NCBI RefSeq assembly: GCF_023155095.1
Contig: NZ_JAKNDA010000001.1
Span: 186,001-250,000, forward strand
Origin: Idiomarina aminovorans
Lineage (GTDB): Bacteria > Pseudomonadota > Gammaproteobacteria > Enterobacterales > Alteromonadaceae
DNA: 64,000 bases
Direction of reading: 5' to 3'
Shown here: one piece after another, positions 28,327-38,638 of the stretch
Position numbering within the stretch: position 1 is the stretch's first letter
How the letters are laid out: each line of letters starts with the position of its first letter
The notes under the pieces: generated by a model
What the model saw: only the letters and a program-made list of their open reading frames with translations
Databases searched by the model: none
What the model was told of the DNA's origin: nothing
Translations under genes and position numbers: made by a program

Positions 28327-28350
28327 GCATTAAGGCAACTTCGCAAAAGG

Positions 28351-28382
28351 ACACGGGTGTTGCCGTAAGGTAATACCCGTGT
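28351..28382 (+). promoter_or_regulatory. Long hairpin between dnaK and dnaJ
   Basis: Bases 28351-28364 pair with 28369-28382 over 14 positions (two of them G-U) closed by a GTAA loop; the outer 8 bp are ACACGGGT/ACCCGTGT. Only ATTTG follows, so it is a poor intrinsic terminator. It may set the dnaK:dnaJ ratio by mRNA processing, stabilisation or partial termination. Confidence 0.6.
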
Positions 28383-28428
28383 ATTTGTATCAGGCTGACA
28401 CAACAGCACAGATAGAAGACGAAGAATT

Positions 28429-29583
28429 ATGGCGACGCAAGATTTTTACCAGGTTCTGGGCGTATCAAAAGACGCCAACGAACGTGACATCAAAAAAGCC
28501 TACAAACGTATGGCCATGAAGTATCACCCGGACAGAACCGAGGGTGATAAAGAGATGGAAATAAAGTTTAAGGAAATTAAGCAGGCGTACGAAGTGCTTT
28601 CGGACCCTCAGAAACGCCAGATGTATGATCAATATGGGCATGAAGCCTTCGAACAGGCACGCCAGGGTGGCGGTGGCCACGGTGCAGGTGGGTTCGGCGG
28701 CGGTGGTGCCGATTTTTCTGATATCTTTGGCGATGTCTTCGGTGATATTTTTGGGGGCGGCAGACGCCAGCAATCCCGTGCTCAACGCGGTGCCGATTTG
28801 CGCTATAACCTGGATATGTCGCTGGAAGAAGCGGTTCGCGGTAAAACGGTAGAACTGGAGATTCCAACTTTAGTTGAGTGCGGTGACTGTGGTGGTAGTG
28901 GTGCTAAAAAAGGCAGCAGGCCACAAACTTGTGGATACTGTCACGGAACCGGACAAATTCAAATGCGTCAGGGATTCTTTGCGGTACAGCAAACTTGTCC
29001 GCAATGCGGTGGTAAAGGGACAATTATTAGCGATCCATGTCGTACTTGTCATGGGCAAGGACGTAAAGAAGAAACCAAAACCTTATCGGTTAAGATCCCT
29101 TCTGGTGTCGATACGGGTGATCGCATTCGTTTAGCTAACGAAGGTGAAGCCGGTGAAAATGGTGCTCCAGCCGGTGATTTATATGTGCAGGTTCACGTGC
29201 GGGAACATCCAATTTTTGCTCGTGATAGTAATAATCTGTTCTGCGAAGTACCAGTGAGCTATACAAAAGCGGCGCTTGGCGGTGATATTGAAGTTCCGAC
29301 ACTCGATGGAAAAGTCAAACTGAAGGTACCTAAAGAAACGCAAACGGGTAAACACTTCAGATTACGCGGTAAAGGTGTTAAATCGGTGCGTACAGGCGCA
29401 ATCGGCGATTTAATTTGCAAGGTTGTGATTGAAACCCCGGTGAACTTGTCTTCTAAGCAGCGTGATATGTTGGAAGCGCTTGAAGAATCAATGGGTACTG
29501 GTGATGAGGCCGCAAAATTCCGACCCAAAGAAAAAGGCTTTTTCGACGGTGTGAAACAATTTTTTGATGACTTACGCAGCTAA
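28429..29583 (+). CDS. dnaJ: Chaperone DnaJ (Hsp40)
   Basis: A 384-residue class I J-protein that delivers clients to DnaK and stimulates its ATPase. The J domain covers residues 1-70 with the HPD motif in KYHPDRTEG near 33. A Gly/Phe-rich linker follows at about 76-110. Four zinc-binding CxxCxGxG repeats lie at about 144-205 ([32 protein letters not shown]). The C-terminal substrate-binding domains complete it. Length is normal. It lies 102 nt after dnaK with a strong hairpin between them. Confidence 0.98.
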   Translation: MATQDFYQVLGVSKDANERDIKKAYKRMAMKYHPDRTEGDKEMEIKFKEIKQAYEVLSDPQKRQMYDQYGHEAFEQARQGGGGHGAGGFGGGGADFSDIFGDVFGDIFGGGRRQQSRAQRGADLRYNLDMSLEEAVRGKTVELEIPTLVECGDCGGSGAKKGSRPQTCGYCHGTGQIQMRQGFFAVQQTCPQCGGKGTIISDPCRTCHGQGRKEETKTLSVKIPSGVDTGDRIRLANEGEAGENGAPAGDLYVQVHVREHPIFARDSNNLFCEVPVSYTKAALGGDIEVPTLDGKVKLKVPKETQTGKHFRLRGKGVKSVRTGAIGDLICKVVIETPVNLSSKQRDMLEALEESMGTGDEAAKFRPKEKGFFDGVKQFFDDLRS

Positions 29584-29634
29584 ATTGGCTATCACCATAT
29601 AAGTTTATGGTTTTAAAAAGCCGGGAGCCAGTCC

Positions 29635-30462
29635 ATGAATTGGAAAACAGTTACCTTAATTGCTTGTACGTTAGTGCTAATTGTCGGTTGTGTAAAATCT
29701 CCAACAGGGCGCTCGCAACTGCAACTTTATTCAAGCGGTCAGCTGAATAAAATGGGAGCTGCCTCTTACGAGGAAATGCGTAAAGAGCAAAAGATTAACG
29801 ATAATGCTGAAGTTAACGCTTATGTGCGCTGCATCAGTGATGCGTTAATTGAAAACTTACCGGGAAATTACAGTCAAATGGACTGGCAGGTGACTGTTTT
29901 TGCAGAACCAGCAGTCAATGCTTTTGCGTTGCCCGGCGGTTATATTGGTGTTTATGACGGCTTAATAGAAGTTGCAGAAAACCAGCATCAGTTAGCTGCT
30001 GTAATTGGTCATGAAATTGGCCATGTTATTGCTGAACACAGTAATGAACGCATTTCCAGTAATATGATGGTGGGGCTTGGACTGCAATTGGGAGGCGTAC
30101 TAGCCAGTACTCAGTTAGACAGCAATGAAGCAGGTCTGTTAATGGCAGCTTTAGGTGTCGGAGCTCAGGTGGGTATTCTGTTGCCCTATTCGCGTACTCA
30201 TGAATCTGAGTCTGATGAACTAGGCATGAAGTATATGGCTGATGCTGGCTTTAAATTGGAGCACGCGCCTGAGCTTTGGCGCAATATGCAAGCGGCTTCA
30301 GACGGTCAATCACCGCTTGAACTGTTGTCGACACACCCGAATCCAAAAACTCGTATTAAAGATCTTGAAGCGCAAATCCCTGCGTTGCAGGAGCGTTATG
30401 CTGCGGCTCGCTCCGCCGGAAAAACACCAGCCTGCCAACGGCCTACGTCGGTTGGTAGTTGA
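29635..30462 (+). CDS. M48 family lipoprotein metallopeptidase (LoiP/BepA-like)
   Basis: A 275-residue envelope zinc peptidase. The signal peptide ends in lipobox IVGC, giving lipidated Cys19. The M48 zinc motif HEIGH is at residues 126-130, with the third ligand probably in ESDELGMKYM near 190. The closing motif STHPNPKTRIKDLEAQIP near 230-247 is typical of LoiP/YcaL-type proteins. Such peptidases take part in outer-membrane protein quality control, which suits a place behind dnaJ, but I see no shared promoter. The short spacing to dnaJ (51 nt) allows cotranscription. Confidence 0.92.
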   Translation: MNWKTVTLIACTLVLIVGCVKSPTGRSQLQLYSSGQLNKMGAASYEEMRKEQKINDNAEVNAYVRCISDALIENLPGNYSQMDWQVTVFAEPAVNAFALPGGYIGVYDGLIEVAENQHQLAAVIGHEIGHVIAEHSNERISSNMMVGLGLQLGGVLASTQLDSNEAGLLMAALGVGAQVGILLPYSRTHESESDELGMKYMADAGFKLEHAPELWRNMQAASDGQSPLELLSTHPNPKTRIKDLEAQIPALQERYAAARSAGKTPACQRPTSVGS

Positions 30463-30471
30463 GACACGCAA

Positions 30472-30507
30472 AGTAACAGAGGGGATGATCCTGTTCCCTC
30501 TGTCTTT
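30472..30507 (+). terminator. Probable terminator after the M48 peptidase
   Basis: ACAGAGGG (30476-30483) pairs with CCCTCTGT (30496-30503), and AAAG/CTTT can extend the stem. The following T-run is short, so termination may be partial. Confidence 0.55.
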
Positions 30508-30600
30508 CAAAAGGTTATAACCTAGTTCAATTTATTCTTTTTGCTCTTCTCCTTAAAGTTTTACCCTAGCTCCCATTTTTTATAAAGCGGCTGGGGAATT

Positions 30601-31833
30601 ATGTTTAAAGCGTGGTTTGCAATCCCATTTTGGCAACGTGTTTTAGGTGCCTTTGTATTAGGCATGTTAATAGGTGGGCTGGCTCCTGAAGTTGGCGTAG
30701 CGCTTAAGCCGCTTGGCGATTTATTTATAAAAGCCATTAAGATGTTGGTTGCGCCGCTTATTTTTTGTGCCATTGTTAGCGCCATTACGGATTTGAATGA
30801 TGGGAAGAAATTAGGTCGCCTGGGGGTTAAAACCATCGGTTTATTTATGCTGACGGCGGTGATTGCCAGTGCTATTGGTTTAACTCTGGCCAGTGTAATT
30901 GATATGAGCCCGGCAGCCACGCTGACCGCAACGAGTCAAAATGAAAAGCAAATTCCCGGCGTCGCCCAAGTTTTCCTTAATTTTGTGCCCAGTAATCCTT
31001 TCACAGCGTTAACCGAAGGTAATGTACTGCAAATCGTCGTTTTTGCGGCTTTGGTTGGCATTGCTATTCAGCGCTTAAAAGACAAAGGCGAGCCCTTACG
31101 TAAGACAATAAAGTCAGGCGCTGAAGTCATGTATGAAATTACTCGTATGGTGTTGCAGTTAACGCCTATTGGTGTGCTTGGTTTAATGTCCTGGGTTATT
31201 GGTGAATACGGCTTTAGTACCTTACTGCCTCTGGCGAAATTTATTGGCGTCATTTATTTGGCCTGTCTTATCCATATTGTGGTGATTTACGGCGGTTTAA
31301 TTCGCATCGCAGGCGGCGTAAGCCCCTGGCAGTTCTTTAAAGCTATATTTGATGCACAGATTGTCGCCTTTACTACTTGCAGTTCGTTTGGCTCATTACC
31401 GGCAGCGCATCGGGCTGTCACCGAGCGTTTGGGTGTCTCGAAGGACTACGCTAGTTTCGTTTTACCTTTAGGCGCCACCATTAATATGGATGGCTGCGGT
31501 GGTATTTATCCGGCCGTTGCTTCTATTTTTATTGCACAGCTCTATGGAATACCGTTAGAGTGGATGGATTATAGTTTGATCATGCTAACGGCGACGCTTG
31601 CTTCGGTGGGAACCGCCGGCGTACCCGGTACAGCTTTGGTAATGTTAACCGTGACCCTGAATGTTATCGGGTTACCGTTAGAGGGTATTGCGTTTATCGC
31701 TGCTATTGACCGCATCATTGATATGGCCAGAACCCTGACCAATGTAACTGGGGATATGATGGTTTCCAGAGTTGTTGCACGTAATGAAAACCTGTTGCAG
31801 GATCAAACTCATTTAGCGACGGAGTCAAAATAA
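30601..31833 (+). CDS. Dicarboxylate/amino acid:cation symporter (DAACS family)
   Basis: A 410-residue inner-membrane carrier of the GltP/DctA family that takes up acidic amino acids or C4-dicarboxylates with Na+ or H+. About eight transmembrane segments are visible from residue 12 on. The re-entrant loop motif [12 protein letters not shown] near 263 and the substrate/cation motif [10 protein letters not shown] near 293 are conserved. The usual residue after NMDG is Thr; Cys here may affect substrate preference. The exact substrate cannot be told from sequence. Its stop codon overlaps the dapB start by one base, so the two are probably cotranscribed. Confidence 0.92.
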   Translation: MFKAWFAIPFWQRVLGAFVLGMLIGGLAPEVGVALKPLGDLFIKAIKMLVAPLIFCAIVSAITDLNDGKKLGRLGVKTIGLFMLTAVIASAIGLTLASVIDMSPAATLTATSQNEKQIPGVAQVFLNFVPSNPFTALTEGNVLQIVVFAALVGIAIQRLKDKGEPLRKTIKSGAEVMYEITRMVLQLTPIGVLGLMSWVIGEYGFSTLLPLAKFIGVIYLACLIHIVVIYGGLIRIAGGVSPWQFFKAIFDAQIVAFTTCSSFGSLPAAHRAVTERLGVSKDYASFVLPLGATINMDGCGGIYPAVASIFIAQLYGIPLEWMDYSLIMLTATLASVGTAGVPGTALVMLTVTLNVIGLPLEGIAFIAAIDRIIDMARTLTNVTGDMMVSRVVARNENLLQDQTHLATESK

Positions 31834-32639
31834 TGGTTAATGTGGGCGTATTTGGAGCCTCGGGCAGAATGGGCAGAGCCGTTATTCAGGCTTTGGTGGA
31901 CGATAACCAAGCTAAGCTGGGTGCGGCCATTGTCAGAAAAAGCAGCAACAATTATGGGGACAGTGCGACAGAAAACGAGCTTGTTCATTTTATTAATGCC
32001 GATGAGCTACAGCCAGAGCAGGTTGATGTTCTTATTGATTTCTCTTTGCCTGAAGCGCTCACTGAAAACCTGAAGCTTGCTGAACAGTATCAGTTACCTA
32101 TTGTTGTTTGTACCACGGGGTTAAACGACGAACAGAAACAACGTCTGGCTCAGACGGCCGAGACTGTGCCGGTGCTGTATGCTAGTAATACCAGCATCGG
32201 CATTGCTTTGCTGGAACAGCTGGTTGGTTTAAGCAGTGCTGCATTACCCTATGCTGATATTGAGATTTTCGAGGCGCATCACCGGCACAAAAAAGATGGC
32301 CCTTCCGGAACGGCGCTGAGTTTGGGGCAGGCTGCAGCAAAAGGGCGGCAGCAAAACTGGGAGCAGGTTAACGACGGGATTCGCTCTGACGGGTCACGCA
32401 GCGACGCCGGGATAGGCTTCTCTGTTATACGGGCAGGCGATATTGTCGGCGAACATCAAGTTACTCTTGCTGTTGCTGGTGAACGCGTTGAGATTGGTCA
32501 TCGTGTCAGCGATCGTAAGACTTTTGCAGAAGGGGCATTACGTGCTGCTAAGTGGTTAATTGAAAAAGCGCCCGGCTTATATAGCTTGCAAGACACACTT
32601 AACCTGCAGGACATCTTGCAACGCTTACTTAAGAGATAA
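31833..32639 (+). CDS. dapB: 4-hydroxy-tetrahydrodipicolinate reductase
   Basis: A 268-residue enzyme of the diaminopimelate/lysine pathway that uses NAD(P)H to reduce 4-hydroxy-tetrahydrodipicolinate. The N-terminal Rossmann motif [16 protein letters not shown] is followed by [12 protein letters not shown] near 68. The signature [16 protein letters not shown] near 147-162 holds the catalytic His and substrate-binding Lys. Length matches the family (E. coli 273). The start overlaps the symporter stop (TAATG). The carAB genes follow 157 nt downstream behind an attenuator-like hairpin, the same dapB-carA-carB order as in E. coli. Confidence 0.97.
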   Translation: MVNVGVFGASGRMGRAVIQALVDDNQAKLGAAIVRKSSNNYGDSATENELVHFINADELQPEQVDVLIDFSLPEALTENLKLAEQYQLPIVVCTTGLNDEQKQRLAQTAETVPVLYASNTSIGIALLEQLVGLSSAALPYADIEIFEAHHRHKKDGPSGTALSLGQAAAKGRQQNWEQVNDGIRSDGSRSDAGIGFSVIRAGDIVGEHQVTLAVAGERVEIGHRVSDRKTFAEGALRAAKWLIEKAPGLYSLQDTLNLQDILQRLLKR

Positions 32640-32741
32640 ATACCGCTGGACGATTTTCGTAATATTTCGTAGAATGGTGGGAATTTGCCTGAATCAGTCC
32701 GAGGCTGGCGTGATTTGGCAAAATACGCGGTTCAGGACGCT

Positions 32742-32779
32742 AAACGGGGAAGTCAAATTATTGATTCACCCGTTTTTTT
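32742..32779 (+). promoter_or_regulatory. Attenuator-like hairpin in the carA leader
   Basis: AAACGGG (32742-32748) pairs with CCCGTTT (32769-32775) and runs into seven T residues (32773-32779), the form of an intrinsic terminator. A nested stem (TCAA 32753-32756 with TTGA 32761-32764) compacts the loop. It ends only 6 nt before the carA ribosome-binding site, so it could either stop read-through from dapB or act as an attenuator of carAB. Confidence 0.6.
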
Positions 32780-32796
32780 ATGTACGGAGGTTGCCC

Positions 32797-33942
32797 TTGA
32801 GTATTCTAGCGAGTCAATCCGCTAAACGAGCGATTCTGGTGCTTGCTGATGGGACCGTGTTTCGCGGGACCGCTATTGGAGCAGAAGGCTCCGCTGTCGG
32901 CGAAGTCGTCTTTAACACGGCCATGACAGGCTACCAGGAAATTCTTACCGACCCATCTTATACCGAACAAATTGTTACTCTTACTTATCCTCATATAGGC
33001 AATACTGGCACCAATTCGGAAGACGAAGAGTCTGGTCAGGTCTGGGCAAAAGGCCTTATTATTAGAGATTTGGCAATGAAAGCCAGTAACTTCCGTAGTG
33101 AGGAAACCTTGAGTGGTTACTTGCAACGCCACAATGTGGTGGGTATTGCCGATATTGATACGCGCCGTTTAACTCGTATTTTACGAGAGAAAGGCGCGCA
33201 AAACGGCTGCATCATGGTTGGTGATCTGGATGAGAACAAGGCACAAGAGCTGGCGCAGCAGTTTCCCGGATTAAAAGGAATGGATCTTGCTAAGGAAGTC
33301 TGTTGCGAAAAGCCTTACAATTGGTCAGGCGGCAGCTGGCAACTTGGCGAAGGTCATACCAAACCCGAACAGAGCAAATACCATGTGGTTGCCTATGATT
33401 ATGGGTGTAAACAAAACATTCTGCGCTTGCTGGCTGACCGAAACTGCAAAATAACGGTGGTGCCAGCTGAAACATCAGCTGACGATGTTTTAGCGTTAAA
33501 GCCTGATGGTATTTTCTTATCTAACGGTCCTGGCGACCCCGAACCTTGTGATTACGCTATCGCTGCGATAAAAACCTTGTTGAATAAAGACATTCCAATT
33601 TTTGGTATTTGTCTTGGGCATCAGTTATTAGCAATTGCCAGTGGCGCGCGTTCAATGAAGATGAAGTTTGGGCATCACGGTGCAAACCATCCTGTACAAG
33701 ATTTAAAGACAAAACGGGTGATTATCACGAGTCAGAACCACGGGTTTGCGGTTGACGAGAAACAATTGCCGGATAACCTGGAAGTGACTCACGTGTCTTT
33801 GTTCGATGGCACATTGCAGGGTATTCGCCGTAAAGACAAACCGGCTTTCAGTTTTCAGGGGCACCCCGAAGCAAGCCCGGGACCGCAAGATGCTAGTGAA
33901 CTGTTTGACCACTTTATTGACTTGATGCAGGCCAATGCCTAA
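32797..33942 (+). CDS. carA: Carbamoyl-phosphate synthase small subunit
   Basis: A 381-residue glutamine amidotransferase subunit that releases ammonia from glutamine for CarB, feeding arginine and pyrimidine synthesis. The CPSase_sm domain fills about residues 1-145. The class I GATase domain follows with nucleophile Cys272 in GICLGHQ and the His/Glu pair in [10 protein letters not shown] near 352-360. The open frame extends 79 codons further left, but that part has no family similarity. I chose TTG 32797, with GGAGG at 32786-32790 six bases before it and the family N-terminus [18 protein letters not shown] directly after it. Confidence 0.95.
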   Translation: MSILASQSAKRAILVLADGTVFRGTAIGAEGSAVGEVVFNTAMTGYQEILTDPSYTEQIVTLTYPHIGNTGTNSEDEESGQVWAKGLIIRDLAMKASNFRSEETLSGYLQRHNVVGIADIDTRRLTRILREKGAQNGCIMVGDLDENKAQELAQQFPGLKGMDLAKEVCCEKPYNWSGGSWQLGEGHTKPEQSKYHVVAYDYGCKQNILRLLADRNCKITVVPAETSADDVLALKPDGIFLSNGPGDPEPCDYAIAAIKTLLNKDIPIFGICLGHQLLAIASGARSMKMKFGHHGANHPVQDLKTKRVIITSQNHGFAVDEKQLPDNLEVTHVSLFDGTLQGIRRKDKPAFSFQGHPEASPGPQDASELFDHFIDLMQANA

Positions 33943-34000
33943 TTTGTCGAATTGTATTCGATGCCGTCATCCGTAGCGAAAGGACAGATAGAGCGACTTT

Positions 34001-37000
34001 ATGCCAAAACGTACCGACATTAAAAGCATTCTGATTCTGGGTGCAGGCCCGATTGTTATCGGCCAGGCCTGTGAGTTTGATTACTCCGGCGCTCAAGCGT
34101 GCAAAGCACTGCGCGAGGAAGGTTACCGAGTCATTTTGGTTAATTCTAACCCCGCTACCATTATGACTGATCCTGAAATGGCCGATGCTACCTATATTGA
34201 GCCAATCCACTGGGAAGTGGTGGAAAAAATTATAGAGCGTGAGCGCCCAGATGCGGTGTTACCGACGATGGGTGGTCAAACCGCTTTGAACTGTGCGCTG
34301 GATTTAGACCGCCACGGTGTGCTGGAACGCTACAAGGTTGAAATGATTGGCGCTAATGCCGACGCCATTGATAAAGCAGAAAACCGTGATCGCTTCGATA
34401 AAGCGATGAAAGCAATCGGTCTGGAAACACCGAACGCTGAAATGGCTCATAGTCTTGATGAAGCCTTTGAAGTGCTCAGCAGACTGGGGTTCCCTTGCAT
34501 TATCCGACCGTCCTTCACCATGGGCGGCAGTGGCGGTGGTATTGCCTATAACCGGGAAGAGTTTGAAGAAATTTGTCGACGCGGTTTAGACCTCTCTCCA
34601 ACCAATGAACTGCTAATTGATGAGTCATTGCTGGGTTGGAAAGAGTACGAGATGGAAGTTGTGCGCGATAAAGGCGATAACTGCATCATTGTCTGTACTA
34701 TTGAAAACTTCGATCCAATGGGGATTCATACCGGTGACTCGATAACCGTTGCGCCGGCTCAGACGTTAACTGATAAAGAATTTCAGCTAATGCGTGATGC
34801 GGCAATGGCCGTTCTGCGTGAAATTGGTGTAGAAACCGGTGGTTCTAACGTACAGTTCGGCGTAAACCCGGACACTGGGCGTATAGTTATTATTGAGATG
34901 AATCCGCGGGTATCGCGTTCGTCGGCACTGGCTTCAAAAGCTACAGGCTTCCCAATCGCTAAAGTTGCTGCGAAGCTAGCGGTTGGTTATACGCTGGATG
35001 AACTGGAGAACGAGATAACTGGCGGCAGAACGCCTGCGTCTTTTGAGCCTGCGTTAGATTACGTGGTGACTAAAATACCGCGCTTTAATTTTGAAAAATT
35101 TGCTAATTGCAACGACCGACTGACCACGCAAATGAAGTCGGTAGGTGAAGTGATGGCTATTGGCCGTAACTTTCAGGAGTCCATGCAAAAAGCGCTGCGC
35201 GGGCTTGAACTTGGTGCGTCGGGCTTTGATCCCCTCGTTGACCGCGAAGCCAAAGCCGCACGTTCAAAAGTTATCCGTGAGTTAAAAGAACCGGGTGCAG
35301 AGCGTATTTGGTATATTGCTGACGCGTTCCGCTTGGGGATGACAGTGTGCGAAGTTTTTGAGTTAACACATATAGACGAATGGTACCTGATTCAAATTGA
35401 AGAGTTGGTTAATCTTGAAAAAGAGGTGGACGAGCTTGGCCTGGCCGGACTAACGGCAGAGGTTATGACGGTGTTAAAACGCAAAGGTTTTGCCGACTCA
35501 CGTATTGCTGAAGTTTTACACGTTAGTGAAGCAGAAGTTCGGAAAAAGCGTTACAAGTATAAGATTCATCCAGTTTACAAACGAGTTGACACTTGTGCTG
35601 CTGAATTTGCTTCAGGTACCGCTTATATGTATTCAAGTTACGACGAAGAGTGCGAAGCTGCGCCGTCGGATAATGATAAAATAATGGTCATTGGTGGCGG
35701 GCCTAACCGCATTGGTCAGGGCATTGAATTTGATTATTGCTGTGTACATGCGTCACTGGCGTTGCGCGAAGACAGTTACGAAACCATTATGGTGAATTGT
35801 AATCCGGAAACTGTATCCACCGATTACGACACCTCGGATCGTCTCTACTTCGAGTCGATTACGCTTGAAGATGTACTGGAAATTGTCCGTATTGAGAAAC
35901 CCAAAGGGGTTATTGTTCAGTACGGTGGGCAGACGCCGCTTAAGCTGGCGCGTGAGTTAGAAGCTAACGGAGTTCCTATTATAGGGACATCACCCGATGC
36001 TATCGACAGAGCGGAAGATCGCTCAAGATTTCAGACTGCTGTGCGTCGTTTAGGGTTGAAGCAACCTGAAAACTCGACGGTAACAGGCTTTAATGAAGCC
36101 CTGACAGAAGCAAAACGCATTGGTTATCCTTTAGTCGTGCGTCCATCCTATGTACTGGGTGGCCGGGCGATGGAAATTGTTTATGACGAAGCCGACTTAC
36201 AACGTTATTTAACCGATGCGGTCAAAGTATCAAATGATGCACCGGTGTTGCTGGATCGTTTCCTTGATAATGCCGTCGAGGTTGATGTTGATGCCATATG
36301 TGACGGTAAAGATGTTCTTATTGGCGGTATTATGCAGCACATCGAAGAAGCCGGTGTGCACTCGGGAGATTCAGCATGTTCATTACCACCATACTCGTTA
36401 AGTGATATTATTCAGGCTAAGTTACGCGAGCAAATGCGTAAATTAGCTTTTGAATTGAATGTAAATGGTTTAATGAACGCACAGTTTGCAGTTAAAGATG
36501 AAGAAATTTATCTTATTGAAGTAAACCCAAGAGCTGCGCGGACTGTACCGTTTGTTTCTAAAGCCACCGGAGTTCCGCTGGCGAAAGTGGCTGCACGGGT
36601 TATGGTTGGCCAGTCTTTGCAGGAACAGGGCTATGTTAAAGAAATTATTCCACCTTATTACTCGGTGAAGGAAGTCGTTATTCCTTTTGCCAAGTTCCAG
36701 GGTGTGGATCCTATTCGTGGCCCGGAGATGCGATCAACTGGTGAAGTTATGGGTGTTGGCGAGAGTTTTGAAGAAGCTTATGCTAAAGCGAATCTGGGTG
36801 CTGGAGAAGCTTTGGCGAAAAAAGGTAAGGCACTGGTTTCGGTAAAGGACAGTGACAAACAGCGCCTGATGGATTTAGCTCGCGGTTTATTGGCTTTAGG
36901 CTTTAGTCTGGAAGCTACTCGCGGTACGGCAAAAATGCTAGCTGAAGAAGGCATCAATTGCAGTACTGTCAATAAATTGCAAGAAGGTCGTCCCAATATT

Positions 37001-37225
37001 GTCGATGCGATTAAAAACGGCGAATATTGTTATATTATTAATACAGTGGAAGGTCGGCAGGCAATAGAAGACTCGGTTTATATTCGTCGTGAAGCACTGT
37101 TGAATAAAGTTATTTACACCACAACATTGAATGCTGCGTTTGCCACTGTTAAGGCAAATACAGCGGATGATCGAGCTCGAGTGAGTTCGGTTCAGGAATT
37201 ACATAAAAGGGTATCGTTAATATGA
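34001..37225 (+). CDS. carB: Carbamoyl-phosphate synthase large subunit
   Basis: A 1074-residue enzyme that makes carbamoyl phosphate from ammonia, bicarbonate and two ATP. It is an internal duplication of two ATP-grasp halves: the first begins near [21 protein letters not shown] (residue 10), the second near [19 protein letters not shown] (residue 561). An oligomerisation domain lies between them (about 400-550), and an allosteric MGS-like domain near 935-1074 is where UMP and ornithine act in E. coli. Length equals E. coli CarB (1073). It lies 58 nt after carA and overlaps greA by 4 nt. Confidence 0.98.
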   Translation: MPKRTDIKSILILGAGPIVIGQACEFDYSGAQACKALREEGYRVILVNSNPATIMTDPEMADATYIEPIHWEVVEKIIERERPDAVLPTMGGQTALNCALDLDRHGVLERYKVEMIGANADAIDKAENRDRFDKAMKAIGLETPNAEMAHSLDEAFEVLSRLGFPCIIRPSFTMGGSGGGIAYNREEFEEICRRGLDLSPTNELLIDESLLGWKEYEMEVVRDKGDNCIIVCTIENFDPMGIHTGDSITVAPAQTLTDKEFQLMRDAAMAVLREIGVETGGSNVQFGVNPDTGRIVIIEMNPRVSRSSALASKATGFPIAKVAAKLAVGYTLDELENEITGGRTPASFEPALDYVVTKIPRFNFEKFANCNDRLTTQMKSVGEVMAIGRNFQESMQKALRGLELGASGFDPLVDREAKAARSKVIRELKEPGAERIWYIADAFRLGMTVCEVFELTHIDEWYLIQIEELVNLEKEVDELGLAGLTAEVMTVLKRKGFADSRIAEVLHVSEAEVRKKRYKYKIHPVYKRVDTCAAEFASGTAYMYSSYDEECEAAPSDNDKIMVIGGGPNRIGQGIEFDYCCVHASLALREDSYETIMVNCNPETVSTDYDTSDRLYFESITLEDVLEIVRIEKPKGVIVQYGGQTPLKLARELEANGVPIIGTSPDAIDRAEDRSRFQTAVRRLGLKQPENSTVTGFNEALTEAKRIGYPLVVRPSYVLGGRAMEIVYDEADLQRYLTDAVKVSNDAPVLLDRFLDNAVEVDVDAICDGKDVLIGGIMQHIEEAGVHSGDSACSLPPYSLSDIIQAKLREQMRKLAFELNVNGLMNAQFAVKDEEIYLIEVNPRAARTVPFVSKATGVPLAKVAARVMVGQSLQEQGYVKEIIPPYYSVKEVVIPFAKFQGVDPIRGPEMRSTGEVMGVGESFEEAYAKANLGAGEALAKKGKALVSVKDSDKQRLMDLARGLLALGFSLEATRGTAKMLAEEGINCSTVNKLQEGRPNIVDAIKNGEYCYIINTVEGRQAIEDSVYIRREALLNKVIYTTTLNAAFATVKANTADDRARVSSVQELHKRVSLI

Positions 37226-37698
37226 ACCAGATTCCAATGACGGAACATGGCGCGCAATTATTACGTGATGAGCTCAAACGCTTAAAAATGGTAGAGCGCC
37301 CGCGTATTGTCGAAGCTATTGCTGATGCTCGTGAGCATGGCGATTTAAAAGAGAACGCGGAATATCATGCTGCGCGTGAACAGCAAGGTTTTTGTGAAGG
37401 GCGGATTCAGGAAATTGAATCTAAACTGTCGAATGCACAAATTATTGATGTTACGAAAGTGCCGAATAACGGCAAAGTTATCTTTGGCTCTACGGTAACC
37501 ATATATAATACTAAAACTGATGAAGAAGTGACTTATAAAATAGTGGGTGATGATGAAGCCGACATCAAGTCAAATTTGATTTCAGTAAACTCACCTATTT
37601 CGCGGGCATTAATTGGTAAAGAAATTGATGATATTGCTACAGTAACAACCCCAAACGGGGAAGTTGAATATGAAGTGGTTGCAGTAGAGTATAAATAA
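37222..37698 (+). CDS. greA: Transcription elongation factor GreA
   Basis: A 158-residue factor that enters the RNA polymerase secondary channel and rescues backtracked complexes by transcript cleavage. The N-terminal coiled coil carries the acidic tip in [21 protein letters not shown] at about residues 32-52. The FKBP-like C-terminal domain includes [14 protein letters not shown] near 121. Length equals that of E. coli GreA. Its ATG overlaps the carB stop (ATGA), so it is translationally coupled to carB, which is less usual than the E. coli single-gene arrangement. A strong terminator follows. Confidence 0.97.
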   Translation: MNQIPMTEHGAQLLRDELKRLKMVERPRIVEAIADAREHGDLKENAEYHAAREQQGFCEGRIQEIESKLSNAQIIDVTKVPNNGKVIFGSTVTIYNTKTDEEVTYKIVGDDEADIKSNLISVNSPISRALIGKEIDDIATVTTPNGEVEYEVVAVEYK

Positions 37699-37715
37699 GA
37701 TAACCATTGTTATTG

Positions 37716-37751
37716 AAAAAAGCTGGAAACGAAAGTTTACCAGCTTTTTTG
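37716..37751 (+). terminator. Intrinsic terminator of greA
   Basis: AAAAAAGCTGG (37716-37726) pairs with CCAGCTTTTTT (from 37740), and an inner AAAC/GTTT stem caps it with a GAAA loop. A T-run follows. Confidence 0.9.
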
Positions 37752-37771
37752 TTTTCATGAGAAGCTGTCGT

Positions 37772-37799
37772 TTGTTTTTTGTACTGAATGTTGTATAGT
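37772..37799 (+). promoter_or_regulatory. Possible sigma-70 promoter of the HTH gene
   Basis: TTGTTT (37772-37777), a 16-nt spacer and TATAGT (37794-37799) lie about 45 nt before the start codon, between the greA terminator and the HTH gene. Confidence 0.5.
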
Positions 37800-37844
37800 T
37801 TGTAGCCTATTTTTTTAACATTAAATACACAAAAGAGCTATATA

Positions 37845-38369
37845 ATGGACAAGGAACAGTCACTATCATCTCAAGCCGTTCAATACATACCGCTTGATGA
37901 GCTAACGGTAACGGAATGTTTTGACCGTTTGAAACTCCTTTCGCAAAAGGGAACTTATAAGGACGTTTGTCTTTGGTTAGGGCGGGGGCCTAATGATTAC
38001 GCGAATTGGAAACGCAGTAATAAACTGCCTTTTGCTGAAATAATTCGAAAACTGATGCAGGAAAGAGTCTCGTTAAACTGGTTTTTTGCGCCGGGCTATA
38101 CCCTACATGAACCCACTTATTCTTATGTTCAACCGGACTATGTTAAATATAGCGTGGCTGAGGAAGAACGGAACCGACGAATTGAATTCCTAAAAGCTCA
38201 CAGAAAAGTAGAACCTCTATTAAAAGCCTACGGTTTAGAAAGTGATGATCAATGTCTGGAATTGATGTTAGATGCTTATTTTTCCACTACCGATAAGTGG
38301 ATAGCAAAGTCGCAGGCATTAGAGTTAGTCGCTGAAGCGCTGTCGCTTAAGCCTGCGGCTAAAGACTAG
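37845..38369 (+). CDS. Small protein with CI-repressor-like helix-turn-helix domain
   Basis: A 174-residue protein of unknown function. Residues about 20-90 resemble the phage CI repressor HTH domain. LKLLSQKGTYKDVCLWLGRGPNDYANWKR looks like the helix-turn-helix, and LPFAEIIRKLMQERVSLNWFFAPG matches the domain's usual closing segment, where "SLNWLLTG" is common. The rest (about 110-174) is helical and charged and lacks the Ser-Lys self-cleaving peptidase of true CI or LexA proteins. It is flanked by no phage genes. It has its own promoter-like sequence and ends at a TAG inside the CTAG target site of the adjacent MITE-like element. A DNA-binding regulator is a reasonable guess. Confidence 0.6.
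   Translation: MDKEQSLSSQAVQYIPLDELTVTECFDRLKLLSQKGTYKDVCLWLGRGPNDYANWKRSNKLPFAEIIRKLMQERVSLNWFFAPGYTLHEPTYSYVQPDYVKYSVAEEERNRRIEFLKAHRKVEPLLKAYGLESDDQCLELMLDAYFSTTDKWIAKSQALELVAEALSLKPAAKD
38366..38369. repeat. Target site duplication CTAG (left copy)
   Basis: CTAG directly precedes the left inverted repeat; its TAG is also the stop codon of the HTH gene. The matching copy is at 38632-38635. Confidence 0.7.
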
Positions 38370-38631
38370 GGCGTGTTGATCTTTGCTGATTGCTTTTGCA
38401 GCAGCTTGGCTAATATTTATACAAGGCAGAGCTTGTGATGTGTCGTTATTCTACATGAACAAGCGATAACGCCGTAGAAATATCAGCCAAGTGCTGCCCG
38501 AAGGGTTCGTCTGGCGACGATTTGCTCTTTGTCACTCGTCGCTTATTTAGAATAACTAAACTTCGTTCCTCGTTTCGCGATCAAAACGCCGCCAGAACGA
38601 ACAGAATCTAATCAGCAAAGACCAACACGCC
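38370..38631. mobile_element. 262-bp MITE-like element with terminal inverted repeats
   Basis: The ends are 22-bp inverted repeats with one mismatch: left 38370-38391 begins GGCGTGTTGATC, right 38610-38631 reads inward GGCGTGTTGGTC. CTAG flanks both sides (38366-38369 and 38632-38635), as a 4-bp target duplication would. There is no coding frame worth the name. The interior is highly structured: 38398-38418 pairs with 38478-38497 as a stem of about 20 bp, and 38562-38568 pairs with 38595-38601 around a second inner stem. CTAG-type targets are known for the IS5 family, so a non-autonomous IS5-related element is my inference. Confidence 0.82.
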
Positions 38632-38635
38632 CTAG
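38632..38635. repeat. Target site duplication CTAG (right copy)
   Basis: CTAG directly follows the right inverted repeat and lies 3 nt before the yhbY stop codon. Removing the element and one copy restores a continuous CTAGCAGTTA junction. Confidence 0.7.
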
Positions 38636-38638
38636 CAG

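Noticed and set aside
32560-32796. A 79-codon N-terminal extension of CarA
   Set aside because: It overlaps the dapB end and a hairpin, shows no family similarity, and TTG 32797 has a strong ribosome-binding site.
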